Source of the DNA: Cohnella terricola
GTDB lineage: Bacteria > Bacillota > Bacilli > Paenibacillales > Paenibacillaceae
Assembly: GCF_007786475.1 (NCBI RefSeq)
Contig: NZ_VNJJ01000025.1
Coordinates: forward strand, 1-34,091
DNA length: 34,091 bases
Reading direction: 5' to 3'
This document shows positions 14,803-23,791 of this stretch, in pieces. Positions within the stretch are counted from its first letter, which is position 1, and the number at the start of each line of letters is the position of its first letter. The notes under the pieces are model-generated. The model was not told where the DNA came from. It did not search any database and saw nothing but the letters and a program-made list of their open reading frames with translations. The position numbers and the translations under genes were made by a program.

Positions 14803-15651
14803 ATGCGGGAACTCTTCATGTCCAACCCGTATCTTGTCTTATCAACGTTTGTCCTGATTATTGTATGGCTAATCTTCATTAGACGGCGGATGATGATGCA
14901 GGATACGAAGTCGTTGCCTTCGGTTAAGATCGGTAACGGACAGACGATTGGTGGACGAGAGGAGCAAGACGACTATTTCTCCAGTGCATCTACAGTTGTT
15001 GGGACAATAGCGATTCTTGCAGATGGCATTAGCGGTCTCTCCAATGGGAGATTGTCCAGCACGCTGGCCGTAACGACGTTCATTAAGGAATTTTTGAAAC
15101 TAGGCGATCTGACGGAAGTGGATGCCTTCTTCACGAAAGCTGCTCGAATAAGCAACAGCGAGATTATTCGTCAGGTAGCAGGCGCCGGGGGCGGGACAAC
15201 GCTCGTCGCCGCGGTGTTGGATGGCGAACGGCTGCATTGGGGCGCGGTTGGGGACAGTGTATTGCTCGTGTATCGTAATCGCGAATTCATTGCGGTTAAC
15301 CACAAGCATACGCTTGAGGTGCTGCTTCAAGAGCGAGTGCTGACCGGTGAAATGTCCCGGAAGGAAGCTAGGGATAATCCCATGCGCAACCGGCTCATTA
15401 ATTATCTCGGTTACGACAGCTTTCAGAATATGGAAATTGGTCAAGAGCCGTTCTTGCTACAGCCTGGAGACAAAGTCTTATTGTTAAGCGACGGCGTGTA
15501 CAATACCTTGTCGGAAGTAGAGATGGACCGGATTCTGTCTCGCAACTTAAGCCCGGATGAAGCCGCCACGCTATTAATAGAAGAAATAGAACGTAAAAGG
15601 CTTAAGAACCAGGATAACGCGACAGTCGTTATTCTAGAACCCGCGATATAA
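14803..15651 (+). CDS. PP2C-family Ser/Thr phosphatase with one membrane helix
   Basis: The protein has 282 residues from ATG 14803 (AAAGGA at 14789-14794); ATG 14794 is an in-frame alternative. One membrane helix lies at about 9-28 (LVLSTFVLIIVWLIFIRRR). The PP2C domain carries its metal-binding motifs: REEQDDYF, ILADGISG, GGTTLVAAVL, GAVGDSVLLVY, LLLSDGVYNTL and QDNATVVIL. All the aspartates expected for activity seem present. It is cytosolic and membrane-tethered, and should remove phosphates placed by the kinase at 7146, like PppA in the type VI threonine-phosphorylation pathway. The gene is nearly abutted to the FHA gene before it and precedes a related pseudo-phosphatase. Confidence 0.9.
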   Translation: MRELFMSNPYLVLSTFVLIIVWLIFIRRRMMMQDTKSLPSVKIGNGQTIGGREEQDDYFSSASTVVGTIAILADGISGLSNGRLSSTLAVTTFIKEFLKLGDLTEVDAFFTKAARISNSEIIRQVAGAGGGTTLVAAVLDGERLHWGAVGDSVLLVYRNREFIAVNHKHTLEVLLQERVLTGEMSRKEARDNPMRNRLINYLGYDSFQNMEIGQEPFLLQPGDKVLLLSDGVYNTLSEVEMDRILSRNLSPDEAATLLIEEIERKRLKNQDNATVVILEPAI

Positions 15652-15705
15652 AGAACACGCGCAAGCGGTATGAAGTCAGCAGAGGGTAGAGGGAAGGAGG
15701 AGCCT

Positions 15706-17316
15706 ATGAGAAAGGAGAATAGCGGGTTTAAGACAGCGTTCGTATCCGAAGCGGGAACATTCATGGAGAACAGGGACTACTTCGCATATGTCGAGTTGGA
15801 GGATATGGCCTGTTGGGTAATAGCCGATGGCTTAGATCGCGACAGTGAGGTTTACAGTGCGGAAATGGCCGTGACATCGCTGCTGGAGGAATTTACGGAG
15901 AAGCCGACAATGTCGCGAAGAAAACTCGAAGAATACATACGAGTCGCGCATGAATGGCTGCAATACGAGAGTCGGAGAGTGCGCTTGAAGACAAGCCTAA
16001 TTCTGATAGCAACGAACTATACGGATATGGTATGGGTATCTGCCGGGAATGTTCGCTTGCACCATTTCCGAGGCGGACGTCTACTCTCCAAGAGCATGGA
16101 CCAAAGCTTAACTCAAGTTATGGCGGATGAAGGGGTTATTGCGGACAGCTCCGTCGATCAGCATGAGGAGCGTCATAATTTACTTCAATATCTCGGCATG
16201 CCGGACAAATTCGATCCTTACATATCGAATAGAATCAAGCTTACGGACGGAGATGTATTGCTGCTCAGTACCGCGGGTCTATGGGAGGCGGTTAGTGTTC
16301 CCGAAATGCTTGACTCGCTGGAGGAAGCGCAAGATCCGGCGAAACTCGTGGATACGTTGGAAGAGGTACTGCTTAGCAAGCAGCGTGCAGTCGTTCCGAA
16401 TTACACAGCGGCGGCCATCTATGTAGATAAAGCGTTCAAGGAAGAGAAGAAGGACAAGAAGAAGCTAGTGAAATGGATCATTGTTTCTCTCATTCCCATT
16501 ATCATTGCAGTTGGAGTGTTGATTTATTTCCAGAGCAAATCCGTAGCCCGTATGGCAGAGACGGCTCAGGAAATGCTCGAACAAGCCGAGAATGGCGACA
16601 GGTATGCGGCGGAAGAGAGCTATGCGGAAGCGCTGAAGGCATACAGCGAAGCGCGCAATGCTTCCGTTAAGTTGAAGGATAAGGTTCATAAGATTATGTA
16701 TACCAAAAAGTATAATATCGCCCAATTAATCGTTGGTGCTGATGAGTACGCGAAGGATGGCAATTACGCGAAGGCGGCGGAGCAATATAAGAAGGCAAAG
16801 AAAGAAGCGGAGAATGTAGACGTATTTAATCCGAAAGAGTTGGATTTGCGAATTGATCGGATGGAGAACTACGTGCAAATTAACGAATGGGTGAAGGAAG
16901 CGGATCTTAGGGCGGAAGCACAGCAATATGCGGACGCCATTGTCATATATGTAAAGGCTAGAAAAGCAGCGATTGAGGCCACATTCCCGGCTGGGGAACA
17001 ACAAATCAGGACAAAGCTGGAAAATGCGGAATCGAAAATGGCGGACTTGAAGAAGCAGCAGAAGAAGCTGATTGCCGAGCAACGCGAGCAGAAGGGCGAT
17101 CGTTATTTTGATGCTAACGAATATAAGAGAGCCGCAGAAGCTTATTCCAATGCCCAGGAGAAATATCAGGAAATCGATATGCTGGATAAGGTGTTGGCCA
17201 TGGAACGGAAAATCGGCAAGGCGGAAGAGAAGCTTAATCCGATCATTCCAGCGGCTAAGGAAGCTGCGTCATCTCCGACAGGAGGAGACGGCCCGGCAGA
17301 TCAAGTTGCTCCATGA
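15706..17316 (+). CDS. PP2C-like pseudophosphatase with a membrane helix and a TPR/coiled-coil exterior
   Basis: The protein has 536 residues from ATG 15706, placed 5 bases after AGGAGG; an earlier ATG 15670 has no site. Residues about 8-245 follow the PP2C fold (RDYFAYVE, VIADGL, LLSTAGLWEAVS, NYTAAAIYVD). The catalytic positions are changed: the GD pair is GN (SAGNVRLHH), SDG is STAG, and DN is PN. Only the ADG aspartate remains clear, so it is probably not an enzyme. A membrane helix lies at about 259-280 (WIIVSLIPIIIAVGVLIYF). The remaining 250 residues are Ala/Glu/Lys-rich TPR-like helices with repeated YA(x)A(x)xxYxxA units, predicted outside the membrane. It may sense a phosphorylated partner inside and bind a structure outside. 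Confidence 0.85.
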   Translation: MRKENSGFKTAFVSEAGTFMENRDYFAYVELEDMACWVIADGLDRDSEVYSAEMAVTSLLEEFTEKPTMSRRKLEEYIRVAHEWLQYESRRVRLKTSLILIATNYTDMVWVSAGNVRLHHFRGGRLLSKSMDQSLTQVMADEGVIADSSVDQHEERHNLLQYLGMPDKFDPYISNRIKLTDGDVLLLSTAGLWEAVSVPEMLDSLEEAQDPAKLVDTLEEVLLSKQRAVVPNYTAAAIYVDKAFKEEKKDKKKLVKWIIVSLIPIIIAVGVLIYFQSKSVARMAETAQEMLEQAENGDRYAAEESYAEALKAYSEARNASVKLKDKVHKIMYTKKYNIAQLIVGADEYAKDGNYAKAAEQYKKAKKEAENVDVFNPKELDLRIDRMENYVQINEWVKEADLRAEAQQYADAIVIYVKARKAAIEATFPAGEQQIRTKLENAESKMADLKKQQKKLIAEQREQKGDRYFDANEYKRAAEAYSNAQEKYQEIDMLDKVLAMERKIGKAEEKLNPIIPAAKEAASSPTGGDGPADQVAP

Positions 17317-17365
17317 CGAGTCACGAATCGCGGGTTAACAACAAGCGAGAGAGGCGATTACCCAG

Positions 17366-18655
17366 ATGAAAGATATTGTAATGGACCGACTTAGCCGTAT
17401 GGAGGATCTCGAGCAACGCAAGCTATTGAAGCAGCTCATGACGAGCGTATTTCTGAATTTAGTAGAGCATCAGGAAGACATGTATCGGAAATTGGAGAAG
17501 CGGGTTATCGAGGAACTGGATGAGTATGAAGACAACTATGATATCTACGTCACTCTGTGCTCCCGCGACAGCTTCGATCCCATTCACGACTACTTGTATC
17601 CAATGATCCCGGAAGACGTCAACCCTCCAATCTATGACCTCACGAGTCTTCTAACAAGCCTAAGCAATGAACAGCATACGAAGCTTTTTACTGTATTCAT
17701 GCAATGCGACTACATCCAACTGAAGGAGCTTCTTAACAGCGGGCGGACATTTCGCGGAGAGCTTGTTACGACCGCAGGCAGATGTGCTATAGAAGCCGTT
17801 GTCAAACCGAACCATACTTATATCCATGAATTAGAGAAGCTGTACGAAACGTTTCAAAAAAACGGAATATCATGGAAAACGGCAAACCATCCCTACGCTC
17901 ACAAATTCGTAGATATTGTCCTGGTTCGATGCGATCGAAAGCTGGAAGCGGACGAAGAAATCGTGGAGGCCATGGTAAATCTCGAAGAGTATGAGCGCTA
18001 TAAGAAGCTTGATGCAGTGCCTTTATGGAACATTGAGAAGCTCAAGCTTAAGAGCAGCGGTTTTCCGGTTCCCGCCGCAGATCGAATTAACTACGAGCAT
18101 GTATTATCCCTTCATAAGACAGGGGCCGAGCACGGCTATTTAGTGGAAGAGAGCGGAGAAGCGACCATTCGTTATATCAAGCGATCCGCAGACGAGTTAA
18201 CGGTCGTTACTCCGCAAGAGAAGTCCGGAATTTGGAATGTACTTAAGCTGACGCAGCCTGTCCAGCCCCGCATCGGTAAGCTGGAATACGCTTTGGTGTC
18301 TAATCGCAGGCATAATCATTTCATGAATAAATATGCTCGCAATCAAGTGCTTACCGTACGGGCCAAAGGCGAAGTGATACGGATTGTCCATTCCTTCGAA
18401 GCATCGGAAATACTTGAATTGCTCGACTTAGAAGTTCGGGATCAGCCGAAGAGCATCTCGCAGACGTATGCTATGAATCCATTTATAAGCGATAACATCA
18501 GATCGCAGACTGATATGAAAACCTTGCGTCTTAGGTTTCGCCGCCGTGAAGATCAGCCCTTGGATGACTTTATTCTGAATGACTTAATGAGCTTTCTTGT
18601 ATCGGAAGTTCAAATATACTTTCCCGAATATATATGCGAAGGGGAATGGGCTTGA
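17366..18655 (+). CDS. unidentified protein, candidate baseplate component
   Basis: The protein has 429 residues from ATG 17366, with GAGAGG 11 bases upstream. It is soluble, with a Leu/Glu-rich helical N-terminal half and a mixed C-terminal half. I do not recognise the family. Visible features are EDLEQRKLLKQLMTSVFLNL at the start, IPEDVNPPIYDLTSLLTSLS near residue 80, and FILNDLMSFLVSEVQIYFPE at the end. The size suits a TssK/TssF-type subunit, and it lies between the signalling genes and a second unidentified gene whose start overlaps its stop by TTGA. In contractile loci such conserved soluble proteins are often wedge parts; here that is inference from position only. Confidence 0.85.
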   Translation: MKDIVMDRLSRMEDLEQRKLLKQLMTSVFLNLVEHQEDMYRKLEKRVIEELDEYEDNYDIYVTLCSRDSFDPIHDYLYPMIPEDVNPPIYDLTSLLTSLSNEQHTKLFTVFMQCDYIQLKELLNSGRTFRGELVTTAGRCAIEAVVKPNHTYIHELEKLYETFQKNGISWKTANHPYAHKFVDIVLVRCDRKLEADEEIVEAMVNLEEYERYKKLDAVPLWNIEKLKLKSSGFPVPAADRINYEHVLSLHKTGAEHGYLVEESGEATIRYIKRSADELTVVTPQEKSGIWNVLKLTQPVQPRIGKLEYALVSNRRHNHFMNKYARNQVLTVRAKGEVIRIVHSFEASEILELLDLEVRDQPKSISQTYAMNPFISDNIRSQTDMKTLRLRFRRREDQPLDDFILNDLMSFLVSEVQIYFPEYICEGEWA

Positions 18656-19341
18656 ACTACATATGGGACCTTATGATTAAGGCTAACAACTCCGGAATCG
18701 CCAAACGAGATATCCGATTCGCGCAGGCGAGTGTGTACTCGCCCTATATGGAGCTTAGCTTGGAGAACATGAACGCATTAACCGTAGAACGGGAAATCGA
18801 GATTAATCCGTACTACCGGTTTGATTCTATATTCGATGGTTTGTTTCACCCGAATTACGAAGGGGACATGGAGCTCCGGCAGCAGTTGTTCGATATCATC
18901 GTTCATTTCCTTGCCGATATGGATCTTACCCAGGGGATGAACAAACGGGAGTTTTACATTCGGTTCGTATTGCGAGACATGGAGAACGGAGTATTCGGCG
19001 AGAACGTCAAGAAGCAAATTATGACCTTCACTCGGGAGGAACGGGATATCGTCGCCGTTAATTTACTCCAGCTCTACGAGTCGGGCGAGGCGCTTCATCT
19101 GCTGAAGGATACGATGAGGAAAATATTCAAGCGATCTACGATCTATGTCAACTGTGATTCGAGCGATAAACTATTATTTTATATCGGACAGGAAGAGACG
19201 GCACAATCGAGAGCCAAGGTCGAGCTCATTCGCAATATTTTCCTCCCGGTACGGTTTAGCACTGAATTGTACTGGGTTCATCACTTCGGCATTATCGGAG
19301 TGGAGGATACGATGCGGATGGATCGTACGGCATTAATCTAG
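18652..19341 (+). CDS. unidentified protein, candidate baseplate wedge component
   Basis: The protein has 229 residues if translated from TTG 18652, 7 bases after AAGGGG; the TTGA overlaps the upstream stop, so translation is probably coupled. ATG 18646 and 18634 are in frame but badly placed for that site. It is soluble. The C-terminus reads IFLPVRFSTELYWVHHFGII followed by GVEDTMRMD. That short W-x-x-x-F-G-x-x-G-V-x-x-T-M pattern recalls the end of phage and type VI wedge proteins, but I cannot name the family. It lies directly before the divergent Hsp70-like gene (23 bases). Confidence 0.82.
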   Translation: MNYIWDLMIKANNSGIAKRDIRFAQASVYSPYMELSLENMNALTVEREIEINPYYRFDSIFDGLFHPNYEGDMELRQQLFDIIVHFLADMDLTQGMNKREFYIRFVLRDMENGVFGENVKKQIMTFTREERDIVAVNLLQLYESGEALHLLKDTMRKIFKRSTIYVNCDSSDKLLFYIGQEETAQSRAKVELIRNIFLPVRFSTELYWVHHFGIIGVEDTMRMDRTALI

Positions 19342-19364
19342 ACATGGGCAAGGAGGAGAGTCCT

Positions 19365-22031
19365 GTGAACGGTTACGGCGGGTATTCCTACAAGATAAAT
19401 AAGCAAGGTACGGTTCCAGCGGGCGGAATAGGCAAGACAACCTATACCCAGTCAGAAGTCATGGAGATGACGACTTATCAGCTCCGCAACGTATGCTTCC
19501 GTGAACGCCTTGTTGATGGCTTGGTACAGACGCTGGATAGGGAAGAACTCATTCGGACGATTCTGAAGTATCGGAGCGCGGAAGCAAGCTTATTCATCCG
19601 TCAATCATGCCTGGGTGGGTTCGATAGAGTAGAAGCGGCTGCTCGTACTTACTTAAATACCCCGTTGAAGCAGCTCGGGGACATTCGTATTCCGGCCAGA
19701 ATCGTGCTGTACATCGGGATGGCTACGGACCGGCAAGATCGTTACCGCATAGAAGCGGGAGAAGAGCTCTCCGAATCGAATGCGCTTCTGGTTAACGAGG
19801 ACGGTGAATTGTGCGGCATATTAAATGTCGTTAAAGATGCGACAGAAGCGGGAGTTTATTACTTGCAAGCAGGTAAGGATGCGGAATTAAAGCGTACGAA
19901 GAACCGCAACTACAGCCTGCTCTTCTTCCGTAAGCTGGACTCGGACTATTTATACAAAACGTATTACAGCGCTCATCCTATGCCGCCTACTAATCTACAC
20001 TATGGCAAGGTTCCGGTTGCGGAGCTTGAGATCAGGGAGCTTGAAGAGACGACAGCGGTGCTCGCTATCGACTTCGGCACCTCCAACACGACAGCAGGAG
20101 CCTATCTGGATAGCAGCTATATTTCTTCGCCGCCAAGTCATGACGTAATGAACGGAAGGATTCGTTTAAACGCAATCAATTATGTATCATTCGCCGATAT
20201 GTCCGGGAAGCAGGGGGCGGGAATGGCTATGCTGCCTACAGTCGTAAGCGCCGCTGATTGCTCCGACCCTGCTGCGATACAGTTCTATTATGGACATGAC
20301 TCTCTTAAACAGTTGAAGAAGAATAGCTATTCGGGTCATGCGACCGTATTTCGCGGAATGAAGCGGTGGGTTAACCATTACGAGAAGATAGAAGAGCTGA
20401 CGGATCCGCACGGCAATGTGGCACAGATGAAGCGATCCGATATTATACGGGCTTATTTGCTGCACGTAATTGAGACGGCGGAGCATCAGTTCAAGTGTCG
20501 GTTTAATCGATTGCATTTTACGAGTCCGGTAAAGCTGAAGTCTCAGTCCCTGGAGATGTTTAAAGAAATACTGCCGGAGTATGAGATTGAGTCCGAGCAT
20601 GCGCTCGACGAAGGAATGGCCGTTCTGTATAACACCATTGCAGATCAGATTGAGAAAAACAACTTAACGGATGGTTCCGAATATCAAGCGCTCGTCATTG
20701 ATTGCGGCGGAGGGACGACGGATGTGTCCTCCTGTCGGTTTCGAATCGAGGATGGGCATGTGGCATATAAAATCGATATTCATACCGCCTATGAGAATGG
20801 CGATACGAACTTCGGAGGCAACAACTTAACCTACCGCATCATGCAATACATGAAGATTGTATTCGCAGATTATTACACGCATGGTCGCGCTGCGGTAACC
20901 GATATCGATACGCTTATTCCTATCCCGGGGACGGATTTGTTCCGGTATGTCGATGAGGAGGGAATCGATGCGGTATATGACACATTCAAGCTTCGATACG
21001 AGGCGGCGGAAGCCATTATTCCGACTAAGTATAAACAATATGAAGTTCGTGCACGAGACGATTACCGACGCGTTCGCGGCAATTATTATTTTCTTTGGGA
21101 AATCGCCGAGCGTATGAAGACGGAATTTTTCCGCAGAACGGGGATATTGCGCAATCGGTTTCTCAACGAATTGGGGGATAAGGCAGATAACGACCTCATC
21201 ATCACGCCTGTAGACCGCTGGTGCATATCGGTACTGGACAATGGGGAGTTCAAGGATATGAACGAATGTCCAGACGTCGTATTCACGATTAAAGAAATGA
21301 CTCAATTGCTGCGAGCCGATATCTATGAGATCGTGCGCAAGTTTCTTGATGAATTCTATCAGGACGGACGTTTGCAAGACTATTCGATTATTAAATTAAC
21401 GGGGCAATCTTGCCGGATCGATGTGTTTCGCGAGGCGCTCAAAGAATTCGTGCCCGGGCGCAGCATTGAATTCCGTCAGAAGTCGGAAGACCCCGGACAG
21501 GTACCGGATTTGAAGCTTGCGTGTTTACGCGGTGCTATTCGTTATCAAGCAGATCGCAAGGCGGGCTACATCGAATCTTGGATTACGAATGAAGTCCCAA
21601 CTATTCCTTATTCGGTCAGTGCCTTTACGCATAATCGCCGAGAGAAGATGTTGATGTCGAGTTTAGAGCGATCCGATCCATCACAGACGGCGATTTCGCG
21701 ACCAATCGGAGCATCCGAAGTGGAATTCCATCTGAAGGGAAGCGACGGATCGGCTAGATACACTTACGTATATACCAATCGATTGAGCGATTATAAGTCT
21801 GTGCTATACGAGGACATTGCAGCTCTATATGGCGACCGAATTCGTCAGGAGGATACCGACTCCATCATGAACGGGGAAGCGAAGTTCTTCGTATCCGCGG
21901 GTAACAACCGCTGGGGATTCGAAGTCATTCCCGTAGCCCGGATCGACGACCAACTGCAATTGGGCAAGAAGAGGTTCTTCCCCTTCGAGAATGAGGCTAC
22001 TGAGCTTGATTTCTTTGATGGGTTGAAGTAG
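19365..22031 (+). CDS. large divergent Hsp70/actin-like ATPase with a unique N-terminal domain
   Basis: The protein has 888 residues from GTG 19365, 8 bases after AGGAGG; the open frame extends to ATG 19344 but would span that site. Residues 1-220 form an unrecognised N-terminal region. The Hsp70/actin fold follows: AIDFGTSNTTAG near 234-245 (phosphate 1), VIDCGGGTTDVSS near 444-456 (phosphate 2), and IKLTGQSCRIDVFREAL near 676-692 (adenosine motif). The last 150 residues are separate and beta-rich. A canonical Hsp70 substrate domain is not evident. It resembles the SrfB-like group of large Hsp70 relatives in general plan. Its place at the end of the structural operon suggests a role in assembling or recycling the apparatus; this is inference. 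Confidence 0.85.
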   Translation: MNGYGGYSYKINKQGTVPAGGIGKTTYTQSEVMEMTTYQLRNVCFRERLVDGLVQTLDREELIRTILKYRSAEASLFIRQSCLGGFDRVEAAARTYLNTPLKQLGDIRIPARIVLYIGMATDRQDRYRIEAGEELSESNALLVNEDGELCGILNVVKDATEAGVYYLQAGKDAELKRTKNRNYSLLFFRKLDSDYLYKTYYSAHPMPPTNLHYGKVPVAELEIRELEETTAVLAIDFGTSNTTAGAYLDSSYISSPPSHDVMNGRIRLNAINYVSFADMSGKQGAGMAMLPTVVSAADCSDPAAIQFYYGHDSLKQLKKNSYSGHATVFRGMKRWVNHYEKIEELTDPHGNVAQMKRSDIIRAYLLHVIETAEHQFKCRFNRLHFTSPVKLKSQSLEMFKEILPEYEIESEHALDEGMAVLYNTIADQIEKNNLTDGSEYQALVIDCGGGTTDVSSCRFRIEDGHVAYKIDIHTAYENGDTNFGGNNLTYRIMQYMKIVFADYYTHGRAAVTDIDTLIPIPGTDLFRYVDEEGIDAVYDTFKLRYEAAEAIIPTKYKQYEVRARDDYRRVRGNYYFLWEIAERMKTEFFRRTGILRNRFLNELGDKADNDLIITPVDRWCISVLDNGEFKDMNECPDVVFTIKEMTQLLRADIYEIVRKFLDEFYQDGRLQDYSIIKLTGQSCRIDVFREALKEFVPGRSIEFRQKSEDPGQVPDLKLACLRGAIRYQADRKAGYIESWITNEVPTIPYSVSAFTHNRREKMLMSSLERSDPSQTAISRPIGASEVEFHLKGSDGSARYTYVYTNRLSDYKSVLYEDIAALYGDRIRQEDTDSIMNGEAKFFVSAGNNRWGFEVIPVARIDDQLQLGKKRFFPFENEATELDFFDGLK

Positions 22032-22047
22032 GAATGTGGGGGTACAA

Positions 22048-22809
22048 ATGAGGAATTGGATAGTTTTATTCATTGGAACAATGCTAGTCGTAAACTTAAC
22101 TGCCTGTAATAAAGCGGATGGTGATGGACTCGCTAAGGATGCTGATGGGCTACCGGTAATCGAGGAGCTCATGCAGAAATCGAGAGAAGCCTTCGAGATG
22201 CGGGACAGTTATTCGATTGAAAAGCATGAAACTATTAAGAAATTCGATGAGTATGACGGAAAAAAAGAACAGGATTCTATCAGAAATGTAGATTACAAAT
22301 ATGAATATAGTAAAGATCCACAAATTTTTTATATCGAAAGACCAGATGAATTCATGGTATCCAAAGAATATTATTCTGAACATGGGTTTGCTCTATTCTC
22401 TGTTAATGAATGGTCATCAAGTCATAAGTGGCCCTACACGGAGGCACAGTTGAAGGAACAATTCGACCCTTATCAATTTATGGCTACCTATAATTTGAGT
22501 ATGCATGCGTTGAAGGTTAAAGAAGAGGGAGGCAAATACGTTGTAAGTACAGCAGCGACTTTTAACGATAATGAAGATCCAAGTAAAACTATGAAGAAGG
22601 ATATCAAAAATAAATTAACATTAACGTATTTCATCGACAAAAAAACATACCTGCCTACTAAAGTTACAACTGTATTAAATAGAGAGATTAAAGAAAATTC
22701 AGAAATGACAAGACACGTCGAAAGAAGTGCGGAGTATATATACCATTCCTTAAGTTCAGCCAAAAAGAAAAAATTGATAAATATGGATAAAGAAATAATG
22801 AAAGAATAA
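22048..22809 (+). CDS. lipoprotein of unknown function
   Basis: The protein has 253 residues from ATG 22048 (GGGGG about 6 bases upstream). It has a lipoprotein signal peptide, RNWIVLFIGTMLVVNL, then the lipobox LTAC with the lipidated Cys near residue 20. The mature part is charged and mixed alpha/beta, with YFIDKKTYLPTKVTT near the C-terminus. That pattern recalls outer-leaflet lipoproteins of the LolA/DUF6612 style that bind lipid in a half-barrel, but the match is weak. It is anchored to the outer face of the membrane. The gene starts 16 bases after the Hsp70-like gene and its second half is more AT-rich than its neighbours. Confidence 0.8.
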   Translation: MRNWIVLFIGTMLVVNLTACNKADGDGLAKDADGLPVIEELMQKSREAFEMRDSYSIEKHETIKKFDEYDGKKEQDSIRNVDYKYEYSKDPQIFYIERPDEFMVSKEYYSEHGFALFSVNEWSSSHKWPYTEAQLKEQFDPYQFMATYNLSMHALKVKEEGGKYVVSTAATFNDNEDPSKTMKKDIKNKLTLTYFIDKKTYLPTKVTTVLNREIKENSEMTRHVERSAEYIYHSLSSAKKKKLINMDKEIMKE

Positions 22810-22811
22810 TA

Positions 22812-22845
22812 GAATGGTTAGAAGTTTCGAGGAAACCTATCATTC
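22812..22845. other. hairpin after the lipoprotein gene
   Basis: GAATG..TAG..GTTTC pairs with GAAAC..CTA..CATTC around GAG. There is no T-run, so it is a poor terminator. It may be an mRNA processing or stability element. The remaining 140 bases to the next gene hold nothing else I can identify except the AAAGGAGG site at 22974-22981. Confidence 0.4.
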
Positions 22846-22989
22846 CATCAACTCTATAAATAAGAAAAAGCTGACTCAGAGGGGAAAAGAAGCAGCGGAA
22901 GCAGTGAAGTAGCATGGAGATCGTGATTCATAGGATCCATGAAGCCGTATGATGCAAGTGATTAATAGCCAGAAAGGAGGGATGCATTG

Positions 22990-23766
22990 ATGTTTACCAA
23001 CCCGTATCCGCAATTTCTTAAGGGTAGGATTTTGAAGACGGAAATGTTGGACAACCTCAGAGACTACCCGAGACACTTTAATGAAACGTATTGGAGCGGA
23101 TACTCGAACGGCATCGTGAGCGGAGCAGAGGTAAAGGTGTCCGGAGAGAAGTTGATCATCACGAGGGGCATCGTTATTCATCATGGGCGACTGTATGTGA
23201 TGCCGGATGAACGCGAGATGGCCTACGAAGCAACGGGGAGGGAGACACTCATTAAGCTTCGGTTTAGTGAGTCTCCATTGCAAGGCGACTTCATTAACTA
23301 TGCGGCGGATATCGTACTCGACGAGAATGTTCAATTGAAGCCGGACGAGCAAGAGCTTGGACGATTTAAGCTGAAGCAGGGGGCCAGACTCCGTATGGAC
23401 TACCAGAGCTTTGCGGACATGACGACGGAATACAATACCGTGAATCTCATTCACGTAGATTATGCAGGTCGCGGCAAAAGTACTCTGGCTCCCTTCGTCA
23501 TGCGGTATTTTGGATCAGAGCTGCTCAAGAACGGGAGTACGGATGCTTATGATATTTCATTCGGAATGCTGTGCATGAACGAAGGTACTGTCGATCGGGA
23601 ACTGATCATGAGATACCTGTCGACTCGGATGAACATGGAGCAGAAAGAGGCTAATAACGAGTTCATCCACCGGTGCTTCGTGAAGCTATTGAACGAGACA
23701 CGAGGCGGCAATCAAGCCCGATCCGATTTTCGCAGGGGCGGCGTTCAGCGGGTGCTGGTGGATTGA
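22990..23766 (+). CDS. unidentified protein, candidate baseplate or fibre-network component
   Basis: The protein has 258 residues from ATG 22990, 9 bases after AAAGGAGG. It is soluble. The N-terminal half is beta-rich: YPRHFNETYWSGYSNGIVSG, then VSGEKLIITRGIVIHHGRLY. The G-x-x-x-G-x-x-V-x-x-x-x-L-x-I-x-x-G-x-x-x-x-x-G-R layout recalls baseplate or tail-fibre network proteins, which read an entry-point structure, but I cannot name a family. The C-terminal half is helical and ends in Arg/Gly-rich GGNQARSDFRRGGVQRVL. It sits between the structural operon and the VgrG island, which supports a structural role; this is inference. Confidence 0.82.
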   Translation: MFTNPYPQFLKGRILKTEMLDNLRDYPRHFNETYWSGYSNGIVSGAEVKVSGEKLIITRGIVIHHGRLYVMPDEREMAYEATGRETLIKLRFSESPLQGDFINYAADIVLDENVQLKPDEQELGRFKLKQGARLRMDYQSFADMTTEYNTVNLIHVDYAGRGKSTLAPFVMRYFGSELLKNGSTDAYDISFGMLCMNEGTVDRELIMRYLSTRMNMEQKEANNEFIHRCFVKLLNETRGGNQARSDFRRGGVQRVLVD

Positions 23767-23791
23767 GACAGACGAAAGGAGGATTAATGTT

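Noticed and set aside
20826..21377. 183-codon minus-strand open frame inside the Hsp70-like gene
   Set aside because: It is antisense to a gene with clear ATPase motifs, has no family likeness, and its composition follows the plus-strand codons.
22812..22845. Rho-independent terminator after the lipoprotein gene
   Set aside because: The hairpin is weak and no T-run follows on either strand, so it is listed only as a hairpin.
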